A stretch of DNA of 62,882 bases from Alphaproteobacteria bacterium (GCA_016869215.1 VGEP01000027.1:1-62882); one strand, 5' to 3'. Positions 1 through 9,443 are shown, counted from the first letter of the stretch. Numbers and translations: made by a program. The notes: a model not told the origin generated them from the sequence alone.

Positions 1-699
1 CGCGTCGGCGACCCGCCACTCCAGCCGCGCCTTGGGGCCCGCGACCTCGCGCAGCGCGTCCTCGTGGTCGAACCAGAAGCCGCCGCCGTAGAGCCGCAGC
101 TCGTGCTTATCCGATGTCCACGGCAGCCGCACGCCGATCTCGGCGTCGAGGCCGTAGAGCGGCACTTCGAAGCCGCCGGTCATGACAATCTGCGGGCCGG
201 AAAGCTGCACCTCGGCGAGGCTGCCGCCCGGCGCGGGCGCCGACAGCGGCACATAGCCGTTGAGGCGGACGTCCCAGACCGGGTGCAGCGCTTCCAGGCC
301 GAACGCGGCCTGGCGGAACAGGCTGCCGGTCGTCGTGCGCCGCACGTCGTAGCCGGCCCAGGCGCCGAGGTTCCAGCCGTTGGGCAGCATGTGGCGGAAG
401 CCGAGCGCGAAGTTGCCTTCGGCGACGCTCTCCTCGAACAGCTTGCCGCGCAGGTCGGCGAACAAAAGGCTGGTGCGGCTCTGCCACAGCGGCAGCCAGA
501 GCGTCGACTCCGCCCGCGAACGCTCGCTCGACCAGACGCCGCCGGCCTCGATCCAGGGTCCCCAGGCGGAGGCGACGACCGCGGCCGGGGAAGGTGCCTT
601 GGCCGAAGCGCCGGCCGGCGCGGCCCCGAGCGCAGCAACAAGCGCCAGCGCCAGCGCGGCGGCATCACCCACACCCGGCGATTCAAACCGTCGCCCCAT
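1..699 (-). CDS. Inverse autotransporter beta-domain protein, C-terminally partial
   Basis: The frame stays open from an ATG at 697-699 to the window edge (233 codons), so the C-terminus is missing. Reading starts with an Ala/Leu-rich signal-like stretch (about residues 10-30). Alternating aromatic and polar strands follow, including WLPLWQSRTSLLFADLRGKL, FALGFRHMLPNGWNLGAWAG and VWDVRLNGYVPLS. This pattern is typical of the intimin/invasin-type inverse autotransporter beta-barrel, which sits in the outer membrane and exports a C-terminal passenger. A purine-rich GGGGGAC stretch lies just upstream of the ATG. Whether a passenger follows cannot be seen. It is divergent from the AraC regulator. 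The family call is from recognised sequence pattern; a surface or adhesin role is inference. Confidence 0.7.
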   Translation of the reverse strand, partial: MGRRFESPGVGDAAALALALVAALGAAPAGASAKAPSPAAVVASAWGPWIEAGGVWSSERSRAESTLWLPLWQSRTSLLFADLRGKLFEESVAEGNFALGFRHMLPNGWNLGAWAGYDVRRTTTGSLFRQAAFGLEALHPVWDVRLNGYVPLSAPAPGGSLAEVQLSGPQIVMTGGFEVPLYGLDAEIGVRLPWTSDKHELRLYGGGFWFDHEDALREVAGPKARLEWRVADA

Positions 700-912
700 G
701 CCGTCCCCCAGACATGCGACAAGCCGTCACCGGCAGCGCAGGCGCGGGCCGGTGTTATCTAATTATCCAAAGCGTCGGCGAGACACGGGGGCCGCTCAAG
801 TCTCGCGTTATATGCGCGATTGCGCAGGAAATCGCATAGTTTCGGGCGAACAGCTTTGTGCGACGGCGCCCCTGCAATTTCGAGCAGCCAACGGCCAGGA
901 GGGGACCCGGCA

Positions 913-1947
913 ATGGCGAAGCAGGCACCGCAGAGAGCCATCGAATGGATCCTGCGCGAGGGCACGGCCGAGCAGGCGGTGCCGGCGAGCGCCCGCATGA
1001 CGTTCGACGACGAGCACTGGTCGGCGTCGATCGAGCGCGTCGACATCGGCGAAGGGCTGCGGGTCTATCTCACCCGCGCGGAGGTTCGACGTGGGCTGAG
1101 CCTCGAGCCGGCCCAGATGGTCCCCGGTCCCTGGCTGTCCAGCAGCGTCGCCGTCAAGGGGCGCATCGCCGTGACGTTCGTCGACGACGCACGCTTCTCT
1201 TTAAGCCCCGCCCGCTCGATGATCTTCCGCCCCATGGACGGCCGGGCGCGGTTTGCGCCCGCACCGCGCCAGTTGCTGCGCATGTCGGGCTACATCATGA
1301 GCGCAGAGCGAATCGCAAGCCATTGCGACGGCGACGTCCCGGCCCGCCTTAAGCCGCTGCTACAGCCCGAGGTCGGCCGGACCCAGATCGTCGGCGTGCC
1401 CGTGACCGCGCTGCTCAAGCGCGTGGCGACTCGCATGCTGTCGGAGCAGATCACCGGCGTTCTCCGCCGCGCCTGGCTGGAAGGACTGGCGTTGCAGATG
1501 TTCGCGGTCCAGAGCGCGCTTGGCGCGCCGGCGCCGCGCCCGCTCGCCGCGGCCGAGCGCGCCCGGATCGAGGAGGCGCGCGAGCGGCTGCTCGCCGACA
1601 TGCGCAACCCGCCGACCGCAGCCGAGCTTGCCGCCGCGGTCGGCCTGGGCGAGACCCGCCTCGGCGCGGGTTTCAAGGAGATGTTCGGAGCGACTTTGTT
1701 CGAGACGCTGCGCAACGAGCGGCTGGAACACGCGCGCGCCGTGCTCGAAGCGCAGGCGCTGCCGATGAAGGTGGTGGCCGAACGCGTCGGCTACCGGCAC
1801 GTCACCAACTTCATCAACGCGTTTACGGCGCGCTACGGCACGCCCCCCGGAGTGTTCGCGCGCGGCCGGGCGGCGGCGAAGGAGCACCTGGCAAGCGCAA
1901 AGCGGCGCGGCAAATTCGGGCTACCTCCCCCTGAAAGGGGAAGGTGA
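913..1947 (+). CDS. AraC-family transcriptional regulator
   Basis: A 344-residue protein. The ATG at 913 is preferred over the longer frame because AGGAGGGGA lies about 8 nt upstream. The C-terminal part (about residues 232-318) carries two helix-turn-helix units typical of AraC/XylS proteins: an LAAAVGLGETRLGAGFKE-type helix pair, then a VAERVGYRHVTNFINAFTARYG recognition unit followed by GTPPG. The N-terminal 220 residues have no recognised ligand motif; they would be the sensory or dimerisation part. It is divergent from the inverse autotransporter gene, so control of that gene is possible but unproven. It lies where pal is usually found downstream of tolB. Confidence 0.85.
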   Translation: MAKQAPQRAIEWILREGTAEQAVPASARMTFDDEHWSASIERVDIGEGLRVYLTRAEVRRGLSLEPAQMVPGPWLSSSVAVKGRIAVTFVDDARFSLSPARSMIFRPMDGRARFAPAPRQLLRMSGYIMSAERIASHCDGDVPARLKPLLQPEVGRTQIVGVPVTALLKRVATRMLSEQITGVLRRAWLEGLALQMFAVQSALGAPAPRPLAAAERARIEEARERLLADMRNPPTAAELAAAVGLGETRLGAGFKEMFGATLFETLRNERLEHARAVLEAQALPMKVVAERVGYRHVTNFINAFTARYGTPPGVFARGRAAAKEHLASAKRRGKFGLPPPERGR

Positions 1948-1991
1948 CCGAGCCCGTAGCGGCGCTCGGTTCCAACTCGCCGGATCGCACC

Positions 1992-3347
1992 CTACGACAA
2001 CAGCGGCGACCAGGCCGGGTCCGAAGCGAACCCCGGCGTCTGCACCCGCTGCTCGTTCCGCCCGGTGATGTCCACCGTATAAAGCGAAGGCCCGGCGCTG
2101 CCGCTGGCCTCGCGGAAGAACATGATGATCCGTCCGTTGGGCGAGAACGTCGGGCCCTCGTTGTGGAAGCCTTCGGTCAGCATGCGCTCGCCGGAGCCGT
2201 CCGGCCGCATGGTGCCGATGCCGAACTGGCCGCGGCCGATCTTGGTGAAGGCGATGGCGTCGCCGCGCGGCGACCACACCGGCGTCGAGAACGAGCCTTC
2301 GCCGAAGCTGATGCGCTGCGCCGTTCCGCCGCTCGCGCTCATGACGTAGATCTGCTGCGAGCCGCCGCGGTCGCTCTCGAAGCAGATGCGCGTGCCGTCC
2401 GGCGAGTAGGACGGCGCGGTGTCGATCGCCGGCGTATCGGTGAGCCGCGTCGTCACCTTGGAGCGCAGGTCGAGCACGTAGAGATTGGCGTTGCGGCCCT
2501 GCTGCAGGCTCATGATCACGCGCTGGCCGTCGGGCGAGAACCGCGGCGCGAAGCTCATGCCGGGGAAGTTGCCGACCACCTCGCGCTGGCCGGTCTCGAT
2601 GTTGAGCAGGAACACGCGCGGCTCGCTCTGGCCGAACGACATGTAGGTGATTTCCTGGGTCGACGGCGAAAACCGCGGGGTGAGCACCAGATCGTCGCCG
2701 CGCGTCAGGTAGCGCACGTTGGCGCCATCCTGATCCATGATGGCCAGCCGCTTGATGCGGCGCTCTTTCGGGCCGGACTCGTCGACGAATACCACGCGGC
2801 TGTCGAAGTAGCCCTTCTCGCCGGTGAGCCGCTGGTAGATCGCGTCCGAGATGATGTGGGCGATGCGGCGCCAATTGTCCGGCACGGTGAAATACTGCTG
2901 GCCTGCGAGCTGCTGGCCCGCGAACACATCCCACAGCCGGAATTCCGCCTTCAGCCGTCCGTCCGACTGCCGCGTCATGCGGCCGGTCACCAGCGCCTGG
3001 GCGTTGATCGTGCGCCAGTCGGCGAAGCGCGGCACGGTATCGATGTTCGAAACGCGCTCGATGAAGGCCGCGGGATCGATCGGCACGAACAGGCCGCAGC
3101 GCCGCAGGTTTGCGGTGATGACCGAGCTCACGTTGCGCGCGACCTCGGAATCGCCGGGCGTGCCGCCGACGAAGTCCGGCAGCGCGATCGGCATCGGCTG
3201 CACGGTGCCCTGCGTCACGTCGAGCTGTACCACCGCGCGGGCGCTTTGCACCGGCAGCGCAAGCGCACCGGCGGCGGCTCCCGCTCCGATGAGCAGCCTG
3301 CGGCGGTCAAGGACGCCGTAAGGGGGGAGAATATCGGGGTCGCGCAT
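1992..3347 (-). CDS. tolB: Tol-Pal system protein TolB
   Basis: Periplasmic TolB, 451 residues, the usual length. It links the TolQRA inner-membrane motor to Pal for outer-membrane constriction at division. The export signal has an RRRLLIGAG core followed by an Ala-rich stretch ending in SARA, so it looks Tat-like rather than a plain Sec signal. After the N-terminal domain come six-bladed propeller repeats with TolB signatures ([73 protein letters not shown]). The start is the ATG at 3345-3347; the frame extends much further upstream only as a shadow of tolA and tolR. It lies 29 nt after tolA. The operon ends here: no pal or cpoB follows. Confidence 0.95.
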   Translation of the reverse strand: MRDPDILPPYGVLDRRRLLIGAGAAAGALALPVQSARAVVQLDVTQGTVQPMPIALPDFVGGTPGDSEVARNVSSVITANLRRCGLFVPIDPAAFIERVSNIDTVPRFADWRTINAQALVTGRMTRQSDGRLKAEFRLWDVFAGQQLAGQQYFTVPDNWRRIAHIISDAIYQRLTGEKGYFDSRVVFVDESGPKERRIKRLAIMDQDGANVRYLTRGDDLVLTPRFSPSTQEITYMSFGQSEPRVFLLNIETGQREVVGNFPGMSFAPRFSPDGQRVIMSLQQGRNANLYVLDLRSKVTTRLTDTPAIDTAPSYSPDGTRICFESDRGGSQQIYVMSASGGTAQRISFGEGSFSTPVWSPRGDAIAFTKIGRGQFGIGTMRPDGSGERMLTEGFHNEGPTFSPNGRIIMFFREASGSAGPSLYTVDITGRNEQRVQTPGFASDPAWSPLLS

Positions 3348-3376
3348 GGTGATTCTCGTTTGCCAAATCGGCGCGG

Positions 3377-4267
3377 TCAGCCGTTGTACATGTCGCGAGG
3401 ATCGAAGGTTATCTCGATTTCCTTCCAGGCCTCGTAGGTCGACGGCGACAGCATGTTGAACGGCTGCCCGCGGAACAGCGCGCGGATGGCGTTGTCGCGG
3501 GCGGTTTCGAATATGGTGCCGCGCCCGCTGGTCAGCACGATCGGCGGGCCGGCGAGGCGGCCGTCGCGGCCGAGCTTGATGCGGATACGCACCACCAGCT
3601 CCTGCGGATTCTGCACTCCGGCCGGCGGATTCCACAATTGCATCAGGCGCGCGCGCATCGCGTCGAGCTCGCTCTGCGAAATCTTCGACGCGCTGCCGCT
3701 GCTCGTGCCGAGCGACGGCATCGGCACAACCGCCTCGCCGGTTACGGCCTGGCGCTGCGGATCGCGCTTGTCGAGCAGCGCCGCGATCTGCATCGGGTCG
3801 AATTTCGGCTGCGGCTTCTGCTGTTGCTGCTTCTGCTGCTTCGCCTTGGCGCGCTCCTCGGCGCGCTTCTTCGCCTCTTCCTTCTTGAGGGTCTCGGCGA
3901 TCGGATCGGTCTTGGGCGGCGGCTTCTTCTCTGGCTTGGCCTCGGCCGGGCGGGGCTCCGGAAGCGGCGGCTCGGCGGCCGCGGTCTTGACCTCGCGCTT
4001 CTCGCTGATCTTGGCCGACGTGTCGTCGACCGTCCTCGGCTCGGCCACCTTCTCCACCAGTTGCTTGGATTCCTCCACCTTGGGCGCGTTCTTGACGCCT
4101 TTGGTCAGCTCGGAAAATTCCTTGGTGGAAATGATATCGACCGGCAACGAATCCGTCGGCCGCGCCTCGAGCGGACGCGCGTTGAAGGAGATCAGCCCCC
4201 ACAACAACAGGCCCGCATGCGCCAGCGCCGATATGGTCAAACCGGTTTTCATTTCCGGACGCTTCAC
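3377..4267 (-). CDS. tolA: TolA-like cell envelope protein
   Basis: Single-pass inner-membrane protein of 296 residues that transmits TolQR force to TolB/Pal. It has an N-terminal membrane helix (about residues 7-26). A long Lys/Glu/Pro/Gln-rich rod follows (about 50-180, with [20 protein letters not shown]). A TonB/TolA-like C-terminal domain (about 195-296) contains [20 protein letters not shown] and [14 protein letters not shown]. The ATG overlaps the tolR stop by 4 nt (ATGA), implying translational coupling; a second Met at codon 6 is a possible alternative start. Alphaproteobacterial TolA is often labelled only TonB C-terminal protein; the operon position decides the name. Confidence 0.9.
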   Translation of the reverse strand: MKRPEMKTGLTISALAHAGLLLWGLISFNARPLEARPTDSLPVDIISTKEFSELTKGVKNAPKVEESKQLVEKVAEPRTVDDTSAKISEKREVKTAAAEPPLPEPRPAEAKPEKKPPPKTDPIAETLKKEEAKKRAEERAKAKQQKQQQQKPQPKFDPMQIAALLDKRDPQRQAVTGEAVVPMPSLGTSSGSASKISQSELDAMRARLMQLWNPPAGVQNPQELVVRIRIKLGRDGRLAGPPIVLTSGRGTIFETARDNAIRALFRGQPFNMLSPSTYEAWKEIEITFDPRDMYNG

Positions 4268-4719
4268 GACCCCTGCTCAACCTCCGTCACCAGAGCGACC
4301 CTTCGGAAGCCCGCAGCGGAGAGCCGTCCCATCACCTTCATCACCGTACCATAATCCACCGCGCGGTCGCCGCGCACGTAGATGCGCTCGTCGTTGCCGC
4401 CGCGCGCTTCGGTAATCGCCTTCAGCCTGGGCACCAGTTCGTCGATGCTGATTTGGGAATCCTGAAGGAATACCTGACCCTTGGTGTTGACCGACACGGC
4501 CAACGGCTCCTTGTCGGCCTGATCGAGGCTCGCGGCCTGCGTCTGTGGAAGATCGATCGGCACGCCGACGGTGAGCAGCGGCGCCGACACCATGAAGATG
4601 ATCAGCAGCACCAGCATCACGTCGACCATCGGGGTGACGTTGATCTCGCTCATCACCGGGCTGCGCCTGTGCCGGCGTTTGCCGAACACTCCGGAATGTG
4701 CGCCGCCGCTGACACCCAT
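4264..4719 (-). CDS. tolR: TolR, ExbD/TolR-family stator subunit
   Basis: Biopolymer transport protein of 151 residues. After a basic cytoplasmic N-terminus comes [19 protein letters not shown], in which Asp33 is the conserved proton-carrying aspartate of ExbD/TolR proteins. A periplasmic domain of about 100 residues follows, ending in [18 protein letters not shown]. It assembles with TolQ to convert proton-motive force into motion of TolA. It lies 13 nt after tolQ and overlaps tolA by 4 nt. Confidence 0.96.
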   Translation of the reverse strand: MGVSGGAHSGVFGKRRHRRSPVMSEINVTPMVDVMLVLLIIFMVSAPLLTVGVPIDLPQTQAASLDQADKEPLAVSVNTKGQVFLQDSQISIDELVPRLKAITEARGGNDERIYVRGDRAVDYGTVMKVMGRLSAAGFRRVALVTEVEQGS

Positions 4720-4732
4720 GGCTATCCCCGCG

Positions 4733-5446
4733 TCAAGCGCGCTCGTCGATCTGCCGCGACAGAATCGCGGCGAACTCGTCGGCGAAGCCCTCCAGGCGCT
4801 GGGCCTGCTTGTTCACCTCGGACACGAACTTGTTGTAGAAAATCGTCGCCGGTATGGCCGCAATCAGGCCGATCGCGGTCGCAAACAGCGCCTCTGCAAT
4901 GCCGGGAGCGACCACCGCAAGCGATGTGTTCTTCGAGGCTGCGATCGACTGGAAGCTCGTCATGATGCCCCACACCGTACCGAACAGGCCGATGAACGGG
5001 CCGGCGGAACCGACGGTGGCGAGCACCAGCAGACGCCGCTCCAGGCGCTCGATCTCGCGCGCGATGGTAACGTCCATGACCTTTTCGATACGGGTCTGAA
5101 GGCCCGCGAAGGTACGGCTCTTGCTCTCGAAACTGCGTTTCCATTCGCGCATGGCGGCGACAAACAGCGCCGCCATCGAATGCACCGGCCGAGACGACAG
5201 CGAGCCGTAAAGTTCTTCAAGCGACTGGCCCGACCAGAACGCCTGCTCGAAGCGGTCCATCGCCTTGCGCGTGCGTCCGAACAGCATGAGCTTGTCGATG
5301 ACGATCGCCCACACCCACACCGAAGCGACCAGCAGGCCGAGCATCACCGACTTGACGACCCAGTGCGCCTGCCAGAACAGCGCGAACAGCGACAGGTCGG
5401 AGGATGTGAGTGGCAGCGCCGCCTGCGCCACGTCGCCAGGATTCAT
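4733..5446 (-). CDS. tolQ: TolQ, MotA/TolQ/ExbB proton channel subunit
   Basis: Polytopic inner-membrane protein of 237 residues. A first membrane helix lies at about residues 25-47 and a large cytoplasmic loop follows. The last two helices contain the TolQ signatures FIGLFGTVWGIMTSFQ and PGIAEALFATAIGLIAAIPA. It forms the TolQR motor used in outer-membrane constriction and envelope integrity. The gene is separated from ybgC by about 270 nt, an unusually wide gap that could hold its own promoter. Confidence 0.96.
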   Translation of the reverse strand: MNPGDVAQAALPLTSSDLSLFALFWQAHWVVKSVMLGLLVASVWVWAIVIDKLMLFGRTRKAMDRFEQAFWSGQSLEELYGSLSSRPVHSMAALFVAAMREWKRSFESKSRTFAGLQTRIEKVMDVTIAREIERLERRLLVLATVGSAGPFIGLFGTVWGIMTSFQSIAASKNTSLAVVAPGIAEALFATAIGLIAAIPATIFYNKFVSEVNKQAQRLEGFADEFAAILSRQIDERA

Positions 5447-5717
5447 CGCCTACGTCCCTCCGAGCCACCGCCTTGCGCCGACACCGGATGGCGCAAGCCC
5501 GCCCGATCGTCGCCGCCCGCAACCGGAACGTTGCCTCGCGGCCCCCAAAATGCCGATGCGCCGGCCCGCGATGCGGTCCGTACCGACGATCGGATTTCGC
5601 AAGTGCTTCAAGCCGTCCACCACCGGCCGGGGCCTGAAAATCCCGCGAAAATTGACCAAACTGAGGCACCGTACCGGTCAGCCGGTCCTAGCCAGCGTTA
5701 TTTGGGTTAAGGGACGG

Positions 5718-6209
5718 TTACTGCGCGCCGGTTTTCGCCGCGGACGGGCCCTCGCCGGCCTTCATCGCCTCCCACAGCGCCTTGGGAATCGGCCGCGCGC
5801 GGTCGCCGGAAATGAACGCCACCTGGACGTCGGCCTCCACCAACAATTCACCGCCGCGCCGCACCTCTTGATGCAAAACCACCGAAGCACCCTTTATTTC
5901 CTTCGGTGCGGTGACGATGTCGAGCACGTCGTCCATGCGGGCGGGCCTGCGGAACTGGATGGTCATGGCGCGGACGACAAACGCAAAGCCCGGCGCCTCG
6001 CGTTGCGCCTCCTCGAACAGCGCGCGCTGGTCGGCACCGAGCAGCCGCAGGTAGTTGCTGCGGCCGCGCTCCATGAACCGCAGATAGCTCGCGTGATAGA
6101 CGATGCCGGTGAAGTCGGTGTCCTCGTAATAGACCCGCACCGGCTGTCGGTGCCCGCCGGCGCGGATTTCGCCGTCGAGAGCGGCCGCGTTCGATTGTGT
6201 ATCCGGCAT
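5718..6209 (-). CDS. ybgC: YbgC, Tol-Pal-associated acyl-CoA thioesterase
   Basis: Hot-dog-fold thioesterase of 163 residues. The YbgC/4HBT motif VRVYYEDTDFTGIVYHASYL near residue 30 contains the catalytic aspartate (DTDFTG). The usual FMERGRSNYLR helix and a TIQFRRPARMDDVLDI strand follow. The ATG at 6207-6209 was chosen because the preceding in-frame region has no conserved sequence; the family normally begins shortly before this motif. It is the first gene of the ybgC-tolQRAB cluster. The enzyme hydrolyses short-chain or phospholipid-related acyl thioesters; its exact link to Tol-Pal is unclear in the literature. Confidence 0.92.
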   Translation of the reverse strand: MPDTQSNAAALDGEIRAGGHRQPVRVYYEDTDFTGIVYHASYLRFMERGRSNYLRLLGADQRALFEEAQREAPGFAFVVRAMTIQFRRPARMDDVLDIVTAPKEIKGASVVLHQEVRRGGELLVEADVQVAFISGDRARPIPKALWEAMKAGEGPSAAKTGAQ

Positions 6210-6349
6210 TCGATTCCCGTTCGGCACGCCGCGTTCCGTCGCGTTAGGTAGCATCATCGGGGGACCCGTCGCGAGGCTTTCCCGCAGCCGGACAACCGGT
6301 TGACACACATCAATGTTCCAGGGGATCAGGATTGCTTGATGGAAACACC

Positions 6350-7510
6350 ATGAGCGCCAGCTCCGAAACTGCCGGAACGCGCCTGCCAAGCCTGACCGGC
6401 ACGCTTTCGGAAGGGCGGCTTCGGCTCATCGCCTCGGGGCCGTGGATCTCGGTGCATGCCGAAACGCTGGAGCGGCAGGTCGAGGCGGTCGCCGCCGACA
6501 TCGCGAAAGCGGGCAAGACGACGATCGACATCGAGGCCGTCGACGAACTCGACACGCTCGGCGCCTGGCTGCTGGAGCGCACGATCCGGGCCGGCAGCGG
6601 CGCAGGCCGCGAGGCGGCGTTCGCGGAACTGCCCCAGCGCTATCGCGGATTGCTCGAAGAGGTCACGCAGGTCAACCGGCGCCCCGCGGCGGAGGTCCAA
6701 AAACCGAACGCCCTGATCGATGCGCTCGAGCGGATTGGCCGCGCCACGGCGCAATTCAGGGACAGCGCCCAAACCTTCCTCGAAATGCTCGGCGCACTGA
6801 GCGCCGCCGTGGTGCGTGTGCTGCTCAATCCGCGCCGGTTCCGGCTGACCTCGGCGGTCTATCAACTCTTCCGCGTCGGCTGGCAGGCGGTGCCGATCAT
6901 CGTTCTGATCACCTTCCTGATCGGCTGCATCATCTCGCAGCAGGGCTTCTTCCATTTCCGAAAATTCGGCGCCGACGCCTATGTCGTCGACATGCTCGGC
7001 ATCCTGTTCCTGCGCGAGATCGGCGTGCTGATCGTGGCGATCATGGTCGCCGGCCGCTCCGGCTCGTCCTACACGGCCGAACTCGGCTCGATGAAGATGC
7101 GCGAGGAGATCGACGCACTGCGCACCATGGGATTCGACCCGGTCGAGGTTCTGGTGCTGCCGCGCGTGATCGCGCTGGTCATCGCGCTGCCGCTTCTGAC
7201 CTTCATCGGCTCGATGGCGGCACTCTACGGCGGCGGGCTGGTGGCATGGTTTTACGGCGACATGAACCCGTCGATCTTCATCGCGCGCCTGCACGAGGCG
7301 GTGTCGGTCACCTCGTTCAAGGTCGGCATGATCAAGGCGCCGTTCATGGCGCTGGTCATCGGCGTCGTTGCGGCGAGCGAAGGGCTCAAGGTCAAGGGCA
7401 GCGCGGAGTCGCTCGGCCTGCAGACCACGACCTCGGTGGTGAAGTCGATCTTCCTCGTGATCGTGCTCGACGGGCTGTTCGCCATGTTCTTCGCTTCGAT
7501 CGGATGGTGA
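6350..7510 (+). CDS. MlaE-type ABC transporter permease with N-terminal STAS domain
   Basis: About 386 residues. The first ~120 form a STAS-like domain (TIDIEAVDELDTLGAWLLE), which in other systems is the separate protein MlaB. The rest is the MlaE/YrbE permease, with IGCIISQQGFFHFRKFGAD, the LFLREIGVLIVAIMVAGRSG coupling segment and AELGSMKMREEIDALRTMG. It forms the inner-membrane core of a retrograde phospholipid or lipid transporter. An in-frame TTG at 6332 follows AGGGGA at good spacing and could add six residues. A four-codon ATG...TGA minicistron overlaps the chosen ATG, so the start is uncertain by 18 nt. It is followed 3 nt later by the ATPase gene. Confidence 0.92.
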   Translation: MSASSETAGTRLPSLTGTLSEGRLRLIASGPWISVHAETLERQVEAVAADIAKAGKTTIDIEAVDELDTLGAWLLERTIRAGSGAGREAAFAELPQRYRGLLEEVTQVNRRPAAEVQKPNALIDALERIGRATAQFRDSAQTFLEMLGALSAAVVRVLLNPRRFRLTSAVYQLFRVGWQAVPIIVLITFLIGCIISQQGFFHFRKFGADAYVVDMLGILFLREIGVLIVAIMVAGRSGSSYTAELGSMKMREEIDALRTMGFDPVEVLVLPRVIALVIALPLLTFIGSMAALYGGGLVAWFYGDMNPSIFIARLHEAVSVTSFKVGMIKAPFMALVIGVVAASEGLKVKGSAESLGLQTTTSVVKSIFLVIVLDGLFAMFFASIGW

Positions 7511-7513
7511 GCG

Positions 7514-8293
7514 ATGGACGCCGGCACAGACAACGTTGCCATCCGCGTGCGCGGCCTCGTGGTCGGATTCGGCCGTCAGGTCGTGCTCGACCGCCTCGAC
7601 CTCGACGTACGGCGCGGCGAAATCCTCGGCTTCGTCGGCGCTTCCGGCAGCGGCAAGTCGGTGCTGATGCGCACGATCATCGGCCTCTTGCCCAAGCGGT
7701 CCGGCACCATCCAGGTCGCCGGGATGAACCGCGACACGGCGACACTCGAAGAAATCCGCGCCATCGGCCGCCACTGGGGCATCCTGTTCCAGCAAGGCGC
7801 GCTGTTCTCCTCGCTGACGGTGCGTCAGAACGTCCAGTTTCCGATGCGGGAGAACTTGGTCATCTCGCAACGGCTGATGGACGAGATGGCGATGGCGAAG
7901 CTCGAAATGGTCGGGCTCAGCCCCGACGACGCCGAGAAATTTCCCTCGCAGCTCTCCGGCGGGATGACCAAGCGCGTGGCGCTGGCGCGGGCGCTCGCGC
8001 TCGATCCGGAAATCCTGTTCCTCGACGAGCCGACGTCCGGGCTCGACCCGATCTCCGGCGGCGAATTCGACTCGCTGATCAAGACGCTTCAGCGCACGCT
8101 CGGCTTCACCGTCTTCATGGTCACCCACGATCTCGACAGCCTGCACACCGTCTGCGACCGCATCGCGGTGCTGGCCGACGGCAAGATCGTGGTGGTGGGA
8201 CCGATGTCCGCCGTGCTCGCATCCGAGCATCCCTGGGTCAAAGCCTATTTCCGCGGGAAACGAACCCGCGTTCATGCGGCCATGCCGAATTGA
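7514..8293 (+). CDS. MlaF-type ABC transporter ATP-binding protein
   Basis: ATPase of 259 residues with every ABC motif visible: Walker A GASGSGKS at residues 42-49, a Q-loop at LFQQGALF, the signature LSGGM near 145, Walker B EILFLDEPTSGLDP near 168, and the switch histidine in MVTHD. It energises the MlaE-type permease encoded 3 nt upstream and is followed 10 nt later by the MCE protein. MlaF versus another MCE-associated ATPase (Ttg2A/MkL) cannot be separated by sequence alone; the operon context settles the class. Confidence 0.94.
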   Translation: MDAGTDNVAIRVRGLVVGFGRQVVLDRLDLDVRRGEILGFVGASGSGKSVLMRTIIGLLPKRSGTIQVAGMNRDTATLEEIRAIGRHWGILFQQGALFSSLTVRQNVQFPMRENLVISQRLMDEMAMAKLEMVGLSPDDAEKFPSQLSGGMTKRVALARALALDPEILFLDEPTSGLDPISGGEFDSLIKTLQRTLGFTVFMVTHDLDSLHTVCDRIAVLADGKIVVVGPMSAVLASEHPWVKAYFRGKRTRVHAAMPN

Positions 8294-8303
8294 GGTTGCA
8301 CCG

Positions 8304-9431
8304 ATGGAAACCCGAGCCCCCTACGTCCTGATCGGCGCCTTCGTCCTCGCCGTCGCCGCAGCCGTGTTCGGTTTCGTGTATTGGCTCAGCAATGTCGGAG
8401 GACTCGGCGAACGCACCCCCTATCGCGTGCAGTTCGAGAACTCGGTGTCCGGCATGCTGGTCGGCGCGGCCGTGCTGTTCAACGGCATCCGCGTCGGCGA
8501 GGTGACGAGCCTGGACCTCGATCCGGAGCACCCGAGCCGCATCGTCGCCACCGTCGCGGTCGCGACCGGCACCCCGGTGCGCGCCGACACCAAGGCCGGA
8601 ATCGACTTCCAGGGCATCAGCGGCGTCGCGGTGGTCACGCTGAACGGCGGCGATCCCAAGGCGCCCCGGCTCGTCTCGACCGACGGCAAGCCGCCGGTGA
8701 TCGCGGCCGATCCGATGGCCTGGCAGACCATGACGCAGGCGGCGCGCACCGTGCTGCAGCGGCTCGACAACATTCTCGCGGAGAACCAGACCGCCTTCAA
8801 GACCGCGATCGCCAACATCAGCACCTTCGCCGAGGCGCTGGGCCGCAATTCGGCGCGCATCGACGGCATCGTCGTCGGGCTCGAGCGCATGACCGGCGGC
8901 GGCGCAGCCGCGGCGGCCGCGGCGGTCTACGACCTCACCGCGCCGCGCGAATTCCCCCCGCTCGGCAAGGCGCCGCCGAAGGCGCAGCTTGGCGTCGGCG
9001 ATCCGACTGCGGTGCTGATGCTGGACAGCCAGCGCATCGTGGTGCGGCCCGATGCGCCCAAGGACGCCAGCTTCGCCGACGCCAAGTGGAGCGACAACGT
9101 TCCCAAGCTCGTGCAGTCGAAGCTGATCCAGGCGATCGAGAACTCGAACTATTTCACCGCGGTAGGGCGGCAGTCGGATGGGCTGACCAATGACTTTCAG
9201 CTCGCGATCGACGTCCGTACGTTTCAGATCTCGACCAGGCCCTCGGTCCGAGCCGAGGTCGAGCTGTCGGCCAAGATCGTCGGCGACAACGGCCGCATCG
9301 TTGCGTCGCGCGTGTTCCGCAACACCGTGCCGACCGAGGTCACGGACGCGGCCGCCGCGGCCGCAGCCCTCGACCGCGCGTTCGGGCAGGCTGCGGCGGA
9401 ACTGGTCGCCTGGGCGGCGCAGGCGATCTGA
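8304..9431 (+). CDS. MCE/MlaD-family protein fused to an ABC-transport auxiliary (PqiC-like) domain
   Basis: A 375-residue protein. The ATG at 8304 has GAGG about 9 nt upstream and gives an N-terminal membrane anchor (about 8-30). The MCE domain spans roughly 38-115 (PYRVQFENSVSGMLVGAAVLFNG, GIDFQGISGVAVVTL). A helical stretch to about 200 follows. The C-terminal 160 residues (VRPDAPKDASFADAKWSDNV, FQLAIDVRTFQIS, VASRVFRNTVPTE) look like the ABC_trans_aux/PqiC lipoprotein domain, usually a separate gene. A lipid-carrying periplasmic component and its auxiliary subunit thus appear joined in one chain. Similar fusions occur in other Rhizobiales, to my knowledge. Confidence 0.85.
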   Translation: METRAPYVLIGAFVLAVAAAVFGFVYWLSNVGGLGERTPYRVQFENSVSGMLVGAAVLFNGIRVGEVTSLDLDPEHPSRIVATVAVATGTPVRADTKAGIDFQGISGVAVVTLNGGDPKAPRLVSTDGKPPVIAADPMAWQTMTQAARTVLQRLDNILAENQTAFKTAIANISTFAEALGRNSARIDGIVVGLERMTGGGAAAAAAAVYDLTAPREFPPLGKAPPKAQLGVGDPTAVLMLDSQRIVVRPDAPKDASFADAKWSDNVPKLVQSKLIQAIENSNYFTAVGRQSDGLTNDFQLAIDVRTFQISTRPSVRAEVELSAKIVGDNGRIVASRVFRNTVPTEVTDAAAAAAALDRAFGQAAAELVAWAAQAI

Positions 9432-9443
9432 GAAGCAGGCGCT

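Noticed and set aside
1992-4280. One giant 762-codon TolB fusion protein
   Set aside because: The upstream half is an out-of-frame reading of tolA; tolA in its own frame has the proper membrane helix and C-terminal domain.
6326-8275. A 649-codon minus-strand frame opposite the Mla-type permease and ATPase genes
   Set aside because: Antisense to recognisable MlaE and MlaF genes, without any motif of its own.
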